Source: a virus | Reading direction: 5' to 3' (one strand) | IMG/VR virus record: IMGVR_UViG_3300006919_000268 | Coordinates: 1 to 30,231 of that record | Length of the DNA: 30,231 nt | Shown: piece after piece, positions 13,751-22,793 of the stretch | How positions within the stretch are numbered: position 1 is the stretch's first letter | How the letters are laid out: each line of letters opens with the position of its first letter | The notes under the pieces: model-generated | The model's database searches: none | What the model was told of the DNA's origin: nothing | What the model saw: the letters and a program-made list of their open reading frames with translations, nothing else | Made by a program: the position numbers and the translations under genes

Positions 13751-14395
13751 ATGAAGATCACAATACCAACAAAGTGGGAAGATGTTACAATAGGTAAATA
13801 CATAAACCTAAGACCAGTGTTAAACTCGGAGTTGACTCCAATAAACAGAGTCATAAACATACTAGCAGTGTTAACTGGACAAAAAAAAGAAGTAATTAAA
13901 AATATTAGTCTAGATCAGTACCAAAGTATCAAAGAAAAAATGTCATTCTTAGAAACTGAATTACCTAGAGAACTAAAAAACAATAAATTTAAGATAGGTG
14001 ATAAATGGTATAAATTTGAACTTAAAGCACAAAATTTAATATTTGCTGAGTACATTAATATAATGGAAATATTACAAAGTGCTAAAGATGACCAGGAGGC
14101 TATATTTAATAACCTACATAGAATATTAACTACTATTTGTAGACCTATTAAGAAACGTTTTTTTATGTGGCATAATATTAAAATGGATGCTGAGTTGATA
14201 AGAGAAACACAACAAAACTTTTTTGATAATATGCCTATGACAATAGCCTATCCGATAGGGGTTTTTTTTTACACTCACTCGGAGACCTTAACGGAAATTA
14301 TAAAAACTTGTTTGATGGAGGAAGCAGAGAGACTGAAGAGGGAAACGGAGACAGAGATAGCTTCAATAAAAGGTGGGGATGGTGGCAAACACTAG
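13751..14395 (+). CDS. tail assembly chaperone, gpG-like
   Basis: The 214-residue protein begins MKITIPTKWEDVTIGKYINL. It is a soluble helical protein with no enzyme motif. It is first in the tail operon and its 3' end overlaps an open -1 frame, with slippery T_TTT_TTT at 14263-14269 in the codons GTT TTT TTT. This matches the G/GT arrangement of tail chaperones, where a minor fraction of ribosomes shift to make a longer protein. Unusually, four other tail genes lie between it and the tape measure. The chaperone call rests on this architecture, not sequence similarity. Confidence 0.65.
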   Translation: MKITIPTKWEDVTIGKYINLRPVLNSELTPINRVINILAVLTGQKKEVIKNISLDQYQSIKEKMSFLETELPRELKNNKFKIGDKWYKFELKAQNLIFAEYINIMEILQSAKDDQEAIFNNLHRILTTICRPIKKRFFMWHNIKMDAELIRETQQNFFDNMPMTIAYPIGVFFYTHSETLTEIIKTCLMEEAERLKRETETEIASIKGGDGGKH

Positions 14396-14547
14396 ATAAC
14401 TTAACTAATAGTAGGATAGACAAATGGGATATAGTTTTAGAATGGAATGTAATAAAAGCGTTAAACATAGTAGCTTATTATAGTGATAAGCAAAAAGTAC
14501 ATATACAAATACATAAAGATCAAATGCAAAAAATGAAACGTAGATAA
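14230..14547 (+). CDS. -1 frame extension of the chaperone, gpT-like part of a GT fusion
   Basis: The -1 frame is open from 14230 to the stop at 14545-14547 and has no ATG near its beginning, only a TTG at 14308. If ribosomes slip at 14263-14269, the fusion continues as LHSLGDLNGNYKNLFDGG and later DKWDIVLEWNVIKALNI, ending MQKMKRR. The stop shares one base with the ATG of the next gene (TAATG), so the frame is clearly used. A run of nine T residues (14262-14270) would also permit transcriptional slippage. Confidence 0.6.
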   Translation, partial: YAYDNSLSDRGFFLHSLGDLNGNYKNLFDGGSRETEEGNGDRDSFNKRWGWWQTLDNLTNSRIDKWDIVLEWNVIKALNIVAYYSDKQKVHIQIHKDQMQKMKRR

Positions 14548-15140
14548 TGAGTGAACAGTTAGACATATTCGGCTTTGATGTTGACCAACTAGAAGAGGTT
14601 AAAATAGACAACCCTAGTACACTAGCTGAGGTGTTTAATAATATTGCTGCGGATATGGTTTTCTGCTTAAAGCAGTCAGTAAAAAAAGAAAAGCTAACTT
14701 ATAAAGGAGGTCTATTAGAGTCAATTAAAATGCCTGTTAAAATGTTTGGTTTTAGAATGATAGCTACTTTGTTTTTAGCTGACTACTACGACTATGTTAA
14801 TAAAGGTGTAAGAGGTATTGGAGGGACTAGAAAAACTGAGAACGGTAAATATATTACAGGACCTATGAAAGCGTGGGAAATTAAAGCTCCAGACAGTCCT
14901 TATCAATTTAAAAAAGGTCCTAGTGTTAATCATATTAAACAATGGGCTAAAAGTAAAGGCTTAAATGAATATGCTGTTAGAACGTCAATAGCTCATAAAG
15001 GAATTAGACCTAGATACTTTTTTGACAATTGTATGAAAGAGACTTTTTATGGTGAGACATTTAACAGATTTAAAACAGACATAAGGGTAGTGTCTGGTGA
15101 AAGAGTAGCAAAAGGATTAAAAGAAATATTAGAAAAATGA
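14547..15140 (+). CDS. tail completion / head-tail joining protein, HK97 gp10-like
   Basis: The 197-residue product begins MSEQLDIFGFDVDQLEEVKI. The middle has YYDYVNKGVRGIGGT and PYQFKKGPSVNHIKQWAKSK, then IRPRYFFDNCM. This resembles virion morphogenesis proteins of the gp10/tail-completion type, where a GxxG loop and a W-x-x-x-K helix are typical. It is coupled to the chaperone frame by TAATG and overlaps the next gene by 4 bases. Family placement is tentative. Confidence 0.52.
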   Translation: MSEQLDIFGFDVDQLEEVKIDNPSTLAEVFNNIAADMVFCLKQSVKKEKLTYKGGLLESIKMPVKMFGFRMIATLFLADYYDYVNKGVRGIGGTRKTENGKYITGPMKAWEIKAPDSPYQFKKGPSVNHIKQWAKSKGLNEYAVRTSIAHKGIRPRYFFDNCMKETFYGETFNRFKTDIRVVSGERVAKGLKEILEK

Positions 15141-16546
15141 GTTTAGAAGTAAAACATTATCCACAAGACTATAGAACAGTATATAATCCTATAGAAATAG
15201 TTGTATTAGAAACCTCAGCAACTACTAGAGGTTATGAAGGGTTTTCTTATTTATTAGATGTTTATAACGGTAGTGTAGCAGCTGCTAATTTAATAGGTAG
15301 GTTAAAAGTCCCACCTATTGCAGACGGAGGTTTTGGTAGGTTTGATATTTCTGGTATAGTTGAAAGTTATATAAGTAGTAGTCTAATAGATTTAAACGGT
15401 ACTAACATTAACTCAGCTTTTTTAACTACTAATTCAGACATAGGTGTTGTTATAAGGTATGGATGGCAACACTACAATGGAGGTACTTACACTATTAATA
15501 TGAATCAAACAGTAACTATGCCAGACACTTCTACTGTAAGTGAAACTAGTTTAATTAGTATTAATGCTAGTCTCCCAAACTATAGAAGAGATTTAGTTAA
15601 TTTTTATGACTGGCAAAGTACTGACTATTATCTTAAATATATGCCTACTAAATTTACAGTAGTAGGTCCTGTAGCTAGTACTAAAAAATTCTTAACTAAC
15701 TCACCAAATTATCCAGCTACTTATGATAGTACTACTTTAAATATAACTAGTTTTGATAGTAGAAGCCAAAAAGTAAGATTAACGGATCAAGGTTTTATAT
15801 ATGCTTTACATAGTACTGACATTCAATATATTCAATATTGGACTGAAGACAATACTGGGACTATTAATAGATATGCTTTTGACATTGCTACTATAATCTC
15901 AGACATTAAGATAATAGCTATACCTATAGCTCCAGCTTCTATAAATGCTATAGACCCTAGTTTTTTTACTGGCTCTGCATCACAACCTATAATAGATAGT
16001 ACTATTGTAAATTATGGGCTTAGATTAAATCATACTAATACTACTCCTAACAATACAATGACTGAATTATTTAGTTTTAAAATAGATACTGACTGTAGAT
16101 ATGAAACTAGAAGACTAGAATTCTTAAATAGTTTAGGAGGTTTTGATTATTATAACTTTACTAAGGTGTCTAGACATAGTGAGCAAATAGATAGGAAATT
16201 CTTAAAAGCTAATCCTAGCGACTTAAACACTTCGACAGGTGCTATAGATTATTCTATAAGCAATAGAGAAAAAATACAGTACTATACTAAGTCAACTAGT
16301 AAAATGAAATTAAATTCAGACTGGATAGATGTTGACACCTTTAACTGGTTATTAGAACTTATAGAAAGTCCAGAGGTTTACTTATTAGATGAGTATACAA
16401 CCCCTACAGGAACTACTGAAGTAAGACGAATTCCAATTAAAAACATAGAGGGCAACTGGGAAGAGAAAGTTAGTAGTACAGATAATATATTTAATTTAAG
16501 TATAGATTTAGAGCTTAGTATGGATAATTATAGACAAAGATTTTAA
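15137..16546 (+). CDS. tail / baseplate structural protein of unknown family
   Basis: The 469-residue protein begins MSLEVKHYPQDYRTVYNPIE and is rich in Ser, Thr, Asn and beta-strand patterns with no signal peptide. The C-terminal part (NWEEKVSSTDNIFNLSIDLE) suggests a compact beta-sandwich. It lies between the tail completion gene and a 1006-residue tail protein, upstream of the tape measure. Distal tail or baseplate hub is likely, but no named family is recognised. Confidence 0.62.
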   Translation: MSLEVKHYPQDYRTVYNPIEIVVLETSATTRGYEGFSYLLDVYNGSVAAANLIGRLKVPPIADGGFGRFDISGIVESYISSSLIDLNGTNINSAFLTTNSDIGVVIRYGWQHYNGGTYTINMNQTVTMPDTSTVSETSLISINASLPNYRRDLVNFYDWQSTDYYLKYMPTKFTVVGPVASTKKFLTNSPNYPATYDSTTLNITSFDSRSQKVRLTDQGFIYALHSTDIQYIQYWTEDNTGTINRYAFDIATIISDIKIIAIPIAPASINAIDPSFFTGSASQPIIDSTIVNYGLRLNHTNTTPNNTMTELFSFKIDTDCRYETRRLEFLNSLGGFDYYNFTKVSRHSEQIDRKFLKANPSDLNTSTGAIDYSISNREKIQYYTKSTSKMKLNSDWIDVDTFNWLLELIESPEVYLLDEYTTPTGTTEVRRIPIKNIEGNWEEKVSSTDNIFNLSIDLELSMDNYRQRF

Positions 16547-16547
16547 A

Positions 16548-16661
16548 ATGGATAATAAACAAACAAACTTAGAGGACTTAATTAAGAAAATGGAAAAATT
16601 ACCAGTGCCAGAGAGGACTTGTAATATAGAAGACGAAAACTGTGAAAGCTGTAGCGGATAA
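16548..16661 (+). CDS. 37-residue Cys-rich small protein
   Basis: The product is acidic with a cluster of three Cys near the end (RTCNIEDENCESCSG). It starts one base after the previous stop and its own stop shares a base with the next start (TAATG). The three Cys could bind a metal ion or form a disulfide. It is too short for further assignment, but the tight coupling supports translation. Confidence 0.5.
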   Translation: MDNKQTNLEDLIKKMEKLPVPERTCNIEDENCESCSG

Positions 16662-19600
16662 TGTTAAAAGAGGAATTATATATAAACGGTGAAAGTGTAG
16701 AGTTAATAGGGTCTTTAAATCCTAATTTAACTTTTAATATTGCTGACATAGCAAAACCAGACACTAGGAAAGCGGACTATTCTAAGACTATAGAATTACC
16801 AGCTAGTAAAAAGATTAATAAAATATTTGAACATATATTTGATTTAAATACTGACCTACAAACTTTTAATCCTAACTTAAAGACTAATGTAACTTATTTA
16901 GTTAATGGAGAGGTCCAAATAGATGGCTACTTACAAATTAAATCTATTAAAAATATAGACGGTGAGATTATATACAACTGTATTATAATAGGAAGAGTAG
17001 GTAATTTTATAGCTGACTTACAAAATAATGAATTAACAGACTTAGACCTAAGTTCTTTAGATCACGCTTACACTAAAGCTAATCAGTCAGCAACTTGGAA
17101 TTTACCTTTAACTACTGACTACGTTTATCCTATGATTAACTATGGTTATATACTAGAGCCTGGCACTGAAAATTGGACTGTCCCTAGTTTATATCCTGCT
17201 ATTAAAGTTAAGAAATATATAGACGCTATTTTTGATAGTGCTGGCTATACTTACACTAGTAGCTTTTTTAATAGTAGTTTATTTAATACTCTGATAGTTC
17301 CTTTTAATAATAAAGAATTTAATTTAGATGATACAGCTATTCAAAATAGAATTATTGAAGTTGACACTCCACAGGAAACAATAGGCTCTAATACTTATGT
17401 AACTCCATTACAAACTACCTCACTCACTGCTTATGACGGTAATTTTATTAAATACACTAATGAAGTTAGGGACACTGGCAATATATATAACAATAGTACT
17501 GGTATATTAGAAATTCAAGTAGGAAAATCTGGCTACTATAATCTTAGTACTATGATACAATTACAGGGAGTTTTTACTAGTCCTAGTACTCCTTTAGTAG
17601 GAATAGGTGACAGTTACGTCAATAACGGATATATTGAAGGTCATATACAGGTTAGAAGATATAGCTCCTCTAATGTTTTTATAGAACATTTAGACACTCT
17701 TAGCTATGGTATGAGTAACGATACTGGATTCCCTCCAAATACTGCTGGAAGCACAGTGACTAACGCTGCTAATCCGACTTGGACTAGTTCAACTTTAGGC
17801 TTTGATGCTTTACATACTGCTGGAATTTTTAATATAAATGGTGTTGGCTATATTAATATTTATGACGATGTGTATGGTATAATGCCAAATGAAAATACTA
17901 TTAGAAATAAATATACTATTAATGTAGATAATGTGTACTTAAATGAAGGTGAGAAAGTAAGAATAGTTTTACAGTATGCAGTTAGACAAATTTACCTTCC
18001 ATCTCCAAATACTGTAGCTGGATTCTGGACTACTAGCTTTTTCCCAGATGTTGCAATAGCTGGAGGAAGTTATCAATTAAATTTATTAAGTGGCTATTTA
18101 AAGACTGAGTATGTTAATAGAGAAATAACGGAGGGTAGTTTAATTCCTATGAATTCTACTATTCCTAGAAAAGTAAAGCAAAGAGATTTTATTATGTCTC
18201 TAGTTAAGATGTTTAATTTATATATACAGCCAGACCCAAATAATGAAAAAAATTTATTAATAGAACCTAGAGACGATTTTTATAGTAATAATATAGTAGA
18301 CTGGTCTAATAAGTTAGATATTTCTAGAGAGGTAGAGTCTAAGCCAATGGGAGCTTTAAACTTTAAAGAATATTTATTCACTTATAAACAGGATAAGGAC
18401 TATTATAATAAATTATATTTTGACACTTGGGAAGAGGTTTACGGACAAGATGACTTTAGACTAGTAAATGAATTTGTTACTAATGAATATAAGACAGAGG
18501 TAATATTTTCCCCTACTCCTTCAGTTGGTCATAGTTGGGGTGATAGGGTACTCCCTACTATAATTAAGTTTGATGACACTAACGGAGTCCAAAAAATAGA
18601 AAGTAATATAAGAATTTTACAGTGGGGAGGTATGAAAGACACAGGTCAACAGTGGATCCATAGAGACGCTGACGATAATACTACTAGCTACTCTACTTAT
18701 CCTTACGCTGGTATGTACGATGACCCTTACACTCCTAACAATATCTTAGACTTTGGTTTAGGTAATGAGATATACTACTCTAATGTATTTGATAAGGTCA
18801 TCACTTTCTCTAATAATACGCTAGTAAATAAATACTATTCTAAATTTTTACAGGAAATAACAGACAATAATAGTAAGATAGTAACTGGTTATTTTTATTT
18901 AAGTCCTAGCGACATTAAACAACTATCTTTTAAAGATCAATACTATTTTGAAAATCAATATTTTAGATTAAATAAAATAGAGAATTATAACCCTAGCAAC
19001 CCTATTACTAAGTGTGAATTCTTAAAGATAAAATTATCTAATACTTTTAACGCTACTACTAGGTCTAGTTTTGGGGGAGGTGGCTCTATAGGTTCTAGGG
19101 ACACTGTTCCAAAGTTTTCTATAGGTCAAAGTAATTTAAGAAATAATAACGCTGTAAGCAACTTAAATCAAAAGGTAATAGGTTCTAATAATTACATAAG
19201 TCCAAACGCTAGAGGGGTTAGTGTTATGGGTGATAATAACAAAGTATTTGCTAATACTAGAAACATACAGATAAACGGTTCTAATAATATAGTAGAGTCT
19301 GGGTTAAGTAATGTACAGTTAATTAATAGTAATGGTCAAACAGTAACCAGTTCTAACACTACTTATGTAAATAATACTATTACAGGACCTGGAGCTAGTA
19401 AGACTATTACTATAAATGAGAAAGCAGACCCTAACATACAAATTTATTTTTGTGATGCTACAGCTGGAAATATAGATGTAATTTTCCCTTTAGCTAGTAC
19501 TATTGTAATAGGTAAAACTTGGACCTTTAAAAAGGTTAGCTCCTCTCATCAAATTACTTTAACAGCTAGCTCTATAAGTACTACAATAGACGGAAATAAC

Positions 19601-19681
19601 GTATATACTTTAAGCTCACAATATAAGTATGTTACTATACAATGGAATGGAAACGAATTTTTAATAACATCAAATAATTAA
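16661..19681 (+). CDS. large tail tip / fibre protein with beta-helix-like C-terminal repeats
   Basis: The 1006-residue protein begins MLKEELYINGESVELIGSLN. Its first 760 residues look like tail hub or baseplate material. A glycine-rich hinge (SSFGGGGSIGS) follows. Then come repeats of about 16-20 residues with SNN or DNN turns: VIGSNNYISPNARG, VMGDNNKVFANTRN and INGSNNIVESGLSN. Such repeats form left-handed beta-helices in trimeric adhesin head domains. The end (FKKVSSSHQITLTASS) is a beta-rich knob. A receptor-contacting tail tip is likely. It precedes the tape measure gene, the reverse of the usual order. Confidence 0.68.
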   Translation: MLKEELYINGESVELIGSLNPNLTFNIADIAKPDTRKADYSKTIELPASKKINKIFEHIFDLNTDLQTFNPNLKTNVTYLVNGEVQIDGYLQIKSIKNIDGEIIYNCIIIGRVGNFIADLQNNELTDLDLSSLDHAYTKANQSATWNLPLTTDYVYPMINYGYILEPGTENWTVPSLYPAIKVKKYIDAIFDSAGYTYTSSFFNSSLFNTLIVPFNNKEFNLDDTAIQNRIIEVDTPQETIGSNTYVTPLQTTSLTAYDGNFIKYTNEVRDTGNIYNNSTGILEIQVGKSGYYNLSTMIQLQGVFTSPSTPLVGIGDSYVNNGYIEGHIQVRRYSSSNVFIEHLDTLSYGMSNDTGFPPNTAGSTVTNAANPTWTSSTLGFDALHTAGIFNINGVGYINIYDDVYGIMPNENTIRNKYTINVDNVYLNEGEKVRIVLQYAVRQIYLPSPNTVAGFWTTSFFPDVAIAGGSYQLNLLSGYLKTEYVNREITEGSLIPMNSTIPRKVKQRDFIMSLVKMFNLYIQPDPNNEKNLLIEPRDDFYSNNIVDWSNKLDISREVESKPMGALNFKEYLFTYKQDKDYYNKLYFDTWEEVYGQDDFRLVNEFVTNEYKTEVIFSPTPSVGHSWGDRVLPTIIKFDDTNGVQKIESNIRILQWGGMKDTGQQWIHRDADDNTTSYSTYPYAGMYDDPYTPNNILDFGLGNEIYYSNVFDKVITFSNNTLVNKYYSKFLQEITDNNSKIVTGYFYLSPSDIKQLSFKDQYYFENQYFRLNKIENYNPSNPITKCEFLKIKLSNTFNATTRSSFGGGGSIGSRDTVPKFSIGQSNLRNNNAVSNLNQKVIGSNNYISPNARGVSVMGDNNKVFANTRNIQINGSNNIVESGLSNVQLINSNGQTVTSSNTTYVNNTITGPGASKTITINEKADPNIQIYFCDATAGNIDVIFPLASTIVIGKTWTFKKVSSSHQITLTASSISTTIDGNNVYTLSSQYKYVTIQWNGNEFLITSNN

Positions 19682-19686
19682 AACAA

Positions 19687-21813
19687 ATGGCTGAGAAAAT
19701 AGCTTTAGAATTAGATATTAACGCAAAAGGAGCTACTACTTCTTTAGGTCAATTAGAACAGGAAGCCGAAAGACTAAACGAAGAGTTAAGGAAAGTTCCT
19801 TTAGGGTCAAAGGCTTTTAAAGATTTAAAAAAGGAGTTAGTAGGTGTTAGCAAAGAAATTAAAAACACTGAGCTATCTATGGAGGCTCTAGATAATGAAC
19901 AGGTCGCTAGTGAGTTAGGTAGTGTAGCAGGTGCTGTTGGTGATGTTTCAGCTGCTTTTGTTTTACTAGGTGGGGGAGGTGGCTCTATAGAAAAAACTAT
20001 GGCAAATATAGAAAAGGCTATAGGTATTTCTATGGCTTTTAAAGGTGCTATAGAGGGTACTCAGTCAATGATGAAATTACTTAATAATAGTACTGTAGCT
20101 AATACTATTATAACTAAAGCGAATACAGCTGCTACTTATTTAGCAAATACAGCTATGAAATTACTAGGTATTACTGTTAAAGGTACGTCTAGGAGTTTTA
20201 AAATTTTAAAAGGTGCTATAGCTGCTACTGGTATAGGTTTACTAGTCGCTGTTTTAGGTGAGGTCGTTTCTATGACTATGGACTGGTTAGATAATTCAGA
20301 CGAATTAGAAAAGGAATTATCTGACTTAACAGAAACCTTAAAAAAATATAAAGCCGAAATTACAGACTTAAATAATGAAATAGATTTAGCAACGCAAAAA
20401 GAAATAATTAACGCTAAAATAAGAAAAGCAAACGCTGAAGAGTTAAGAGAGATAGAGACAAATAATCTAAGACAAAAACTCGAAAATTTTACTATAGAAG
20501 AGAATAGATTAAAATTATTACTTGAAAAAAACAAAGACAATGAAGATAAGGCGGCTTTAATTAAAGAACAATTAGACGAAGCTAGATTAAGTAGAATAGA
20601 GGCTAATAATCTTTTAGAATTAAAATTATTAGATAATAAGCTCCAGACTACTATAGAGACAGAACAAAAAATAGAAGAGGAAAAACAAAAAGCAGATGCA
20701 AAAGAATTAGATAGACTAGAAAAATTAAAAGCTAGAAACTTATTAGAAAAAAAAGCTGCTTTTGATTTATTGGTATCACAAAAAACAGCAAACGCTGAGA
20801 GCTTACAAGACTTTATTGATATTGAAAATTTCAAATTAGATCACTTAATAAAAACAGGTAATTTAACAAAAAGTCAAAAAGAATTAGCAGAGTTTAAAAC
20901 TCAGCTAGCTATAGATAAAATCACTAAAGACTTTACAGAAAAAAGACAAAAAAAAGAAAAGGAACAAAGAACAATAAAACAACAGGAAGAGGAAAACGAA
21001 CTTAACGAGTTTTTATTAGCAAAAGAAAATTTAGAAAATGAATATTTAAACACTAAACTAAGTAAGGAACAAAAAGAAATAAACGCTGTAAGAGAAAAAT
21101 ATTTTAATTTAATAGAACAGGCTAAACTATACGGTGATGACACAACTATACTAGAGGAAGCTCAACAAAGTAGAATAAACGAAATACAGCAAAAGTACGC
21201 TGATGAGGAAGTTCAAAGAGCTAAAGATGTTGAAAATGCTAAATTACAATCAGCTTCAGACACTTTAAATGCTTTAATGAAATTAAATAATTCTTTTGCT
21301 GCGGAGGAGTTAGATTTGAGCGAACAAAAAAAGAAAGCTGAGGAAAATAACGACAAAGAAGAGTTAAAAAGGTTAATAGCTTTAGAACAGGCAAACGAAA
21401 TTTTAAGAAAAAAGGCTTTTGAAAGAAATAAAAAATTACAAATAGCTCAAGCTCTAATACAAACTTATCAAGGGGTTAATGCTATTTTTGCTAGTGCCGC
21501 TGCTAATCCAGCTACTGTACTATTTCCAGCACAACCTTTTATAGCGGCTGGTCTAGCTTTAGCGTCTGGTTTAGCTAATGTTAATAATATAAGAAAACAA
21601 AAATTTCAAAGTAGTAGCCAAACAGCTGGAGGAGGTACTAATTTACCTAGTACTTTAAACGGAGGAGGAGGTGACGCTCCAGTAATTGGACCAGCTAACA
21701 CTAGCACACTAATTGACCAGGAACCACAAAGAGTATTTGTAACTGAAACCGATATAACAAACACTCAAAACAACGTAGCTGTAATAGAGGGGCAAAGTAC
21801 ATTTGGAAATTAA
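19687..21813 (+). CDS. tail tape measure protein
   Basis: The 708-residue protein has an N-terminal helical region (LGQLEQEAERLNEELRKVPL) and a hydrophobic segment at about 176-198 (GAIAATGIGLLVAVLGEVVS). A coiled coil rich in Glu, Lys and Leu runs from about 205 to 585, then a second hydrophobic zone (about 605-640, FIAAGLALASGLANVNNI) and a Gly-rich C-terminus. This is the typical layout of siphovirus tape measures. At about 1.5 angstrom per residue the tail would be near 100 nm. It is the last tail gene before the protease. Confidence 0.85.
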   Translation: MAEKIALELDINAKGATTSLGQLEQEAERLNEELRKVPLGSKAFKDLKKELVGVSKEIKNTELSMEALDNEQVASELGSVAGAVGDVSAAFVLLGGGGGSIEKTMANIEKAIGISMAFKGAIEGTQSMMKLLNNSTVANTIITKANTAATYLANTAMKLLGITVKGTSRSFKILKGAIAATGIGLLVAVLGEVVSMTMDWLDNSDELEKELSDLTETLKKYKAEITDLNNEIDLATQKEIINAKIRKANAEELREIETNNLRQKLENFTIEENRLKLLLEKNKDNEDKAALIKEQLDEARLSRIEANNLLELKLLDNKLQTTIETEQKIEEEKQKADAKELDRLEKLKARNLLEKKAAFDLLVSQKTANAESLQDFIDIENFKLDHLIKTGNLTKSQKELAEFKTQLAIDKITKDFTEKRQKKEKEQRTIKQQEEENELNEFLLAKENLENEYLNTKLSKEQKEINAVREKYFNLIEQAKLYGDDTTILEEAQQSRINEIQQKYADEEVQRAKDVENAKLQSASDTLNALMKLNNSFAAEELDLSEQKKKAEENNDKEELKRLIALEQANEILRKKAFERNKKLQIAQALIQTYQGVNAIFASAAANPATVLFPAQPFIAAGLALASGLANVNNIRKQKFQSSSQTAGGGTNLPSTLNGGGGDAPVIGPANTSTLIDQEPQRVFVTETDITNTQNNVAVIEGQSTFGN

Positions 21814-21825
21814 AAAATAAATAAT

Positions 21826-22728
21826 ATGAAAAATACAGAACTATTAGAATTAGTTATTGACGAGGAAGACGAGTCTGGAGTAGATTATATAGCTTTAGTT
21901 GACTCTCCAGCTATAGAGTCTGAATGGATGGCTTTTAAAAAAATACAGTTTGAAGAGACTTTTAACGACTACCCAGAGTCAGCATCTAACAACGCAAAGA
22001 AAGCTATTAAATATAAAGAAGAGAACAACATAAACTGCGGGACTAGAGTAGGATGGACTAGAGCTAGACAATTAGCTAATAAAGAAAAAATAAGCTGGGA
22101 GACAATAGGTCGAATGGCTAGCTTTAAAAGACACCAACAAAATAAAGACGTCCCTTATAGTGAGGGCTGCGGAGGTATTATGTGGGACGCTTGGGGAGGT
22201 GCTAGCGGTATTAATTGGGCTATTGATAAAATGAAAACCAAAGACAAATATAGACAGGAATTTAAAATAGAAGACGAAGAGAAGAGAATAGTAAGTGGTT
22301 ACTTTATGAAAGCTGACCTACCTATAATTAGACTAAATGACGAAAACGAAAAATACTATGTAGTCTTTAGAAGAGATACTATAGAGAAGATCGTAAACAA
22401 ATTTTTTAAGAATGGTCTTAATGCTAACGTAAATCTAATGCACGATAATAATTTACAGGCTAAAGGTGTTTATGTAATAGAGTCCTTAATAATAGATTCT
22501 AAGAGAGGTATTAAAGCTCCTAAAGGATTCGAAGACGCTCCAGACGGTAGCTGGTGGGGAAGTATGAGAGTCGAAAATGACGAGGTTTGGGCTATGGTTA
22601 AAGATGGTAGCTTTAAAGGTTTTAGTGTAGAGGGTATGTTTGGACAGGCTAAGACTGTTAAATATCCAGTTACACTAATAAACAAAATAAGAGAAGTAGT
22701 AAAAAAATATAAAGAAAGACAAAAATAG
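21826..22728 (+). CDS. prohead protease, XkdF-like, with inserted Cys/Trp-rich domain
   Basis: The 300-residue protein starts with DEEDESGVDYIALVDSPAIE (12-31), the usual XkdF-type opening. The C-terminal half has candidate catalytic His206 in NLMHDNN and Ser267 in KGFSVEGMF, as in HK97-fold phage serine proteases. Between them and the N-terminus is an insertion at about 48-140 with NCGTRVGWTRARQLA, MASFKRHQQNKD and CGGIMWDAWGGASGINWAI. The protease should cut the scaffold and capsid delta region. It lies just upstream of the scaffold and capsid genes. Confidence 0.72.
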   Translation: MKNTELLELVIDEEDESGVDYIALVDSPAIESEWMAFKKIQFEETFNDYPESASNNAKKAIKYKEENNINCGTRVGWTRARQLANKEKISWETIGRMASFKRHQQNKDVPYSEGCGGIMWDAWGGASGINWAIDKMKTKDKYRQEFKIEDEEKRIVSGYFMKADLPIIRLNDENEKYYVVFRRDTIEKIVNKFFKNGLNANVNLMHDNNLQAKGVYVIESLIIDSKRGIKAPKGFEDAPDGSWWGSMRVENDEVWAMVKDGSFKGFSVEGMFGQAKTVKYPVTLINKIREVVKKYKERQK

Positions 22729-22729
22729 T

Positions 22730-22750
22730 TAGTATAAAATTGTGATACTA
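22730..22750 (+). promoter_or_regulatory. inverted repeat before scaffold gene, possible operator or hairpin
   Basis: TAGTAT (22730-22735) and ATACTA (22745-22750) are a perfect 6-base inverted repeat around a 9-base spacer. It sits right after the protease stop codon and 7 bases before the 14-mer promoter candidate. Confidence 0.35.
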
Positions 22751-22756
22751 TCAATT

Positions 22757-22772
22757 ATTTGTTATATATAAT
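22757..22772 (+). promoter_or_regulatory. candidate promoter motif ATTTGTTATATATA (copy 2) with TATAAT
   Basis: The 14-mer at 22757-22770 is identical to 13732-13745, and TATAAT follows in overlap (22767-22772). It is 21 bases before the ATG at 22794. It could drive the scaffold and capsid genes at high level. Confidence 0.45.
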
Positions 22773-22793
22773 AATGTATAAAAATTTTTCATT

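Noticed and set aside
14308-14310. TTG as an independent start of the -1 frame protein
   Set aside because: The frame is open upstream to 14230 across a slippery sequence and no leader is visible; frameshifting explains it better.
20136-20834. Long minus-strand open frame of 232 codons
   Set aside because: It lies inside the tape measure gene opposite coiled-coil codons, is Ser/Phe/Leu-rich as expected for an antisense shadow, and has no neighbours on that strand.
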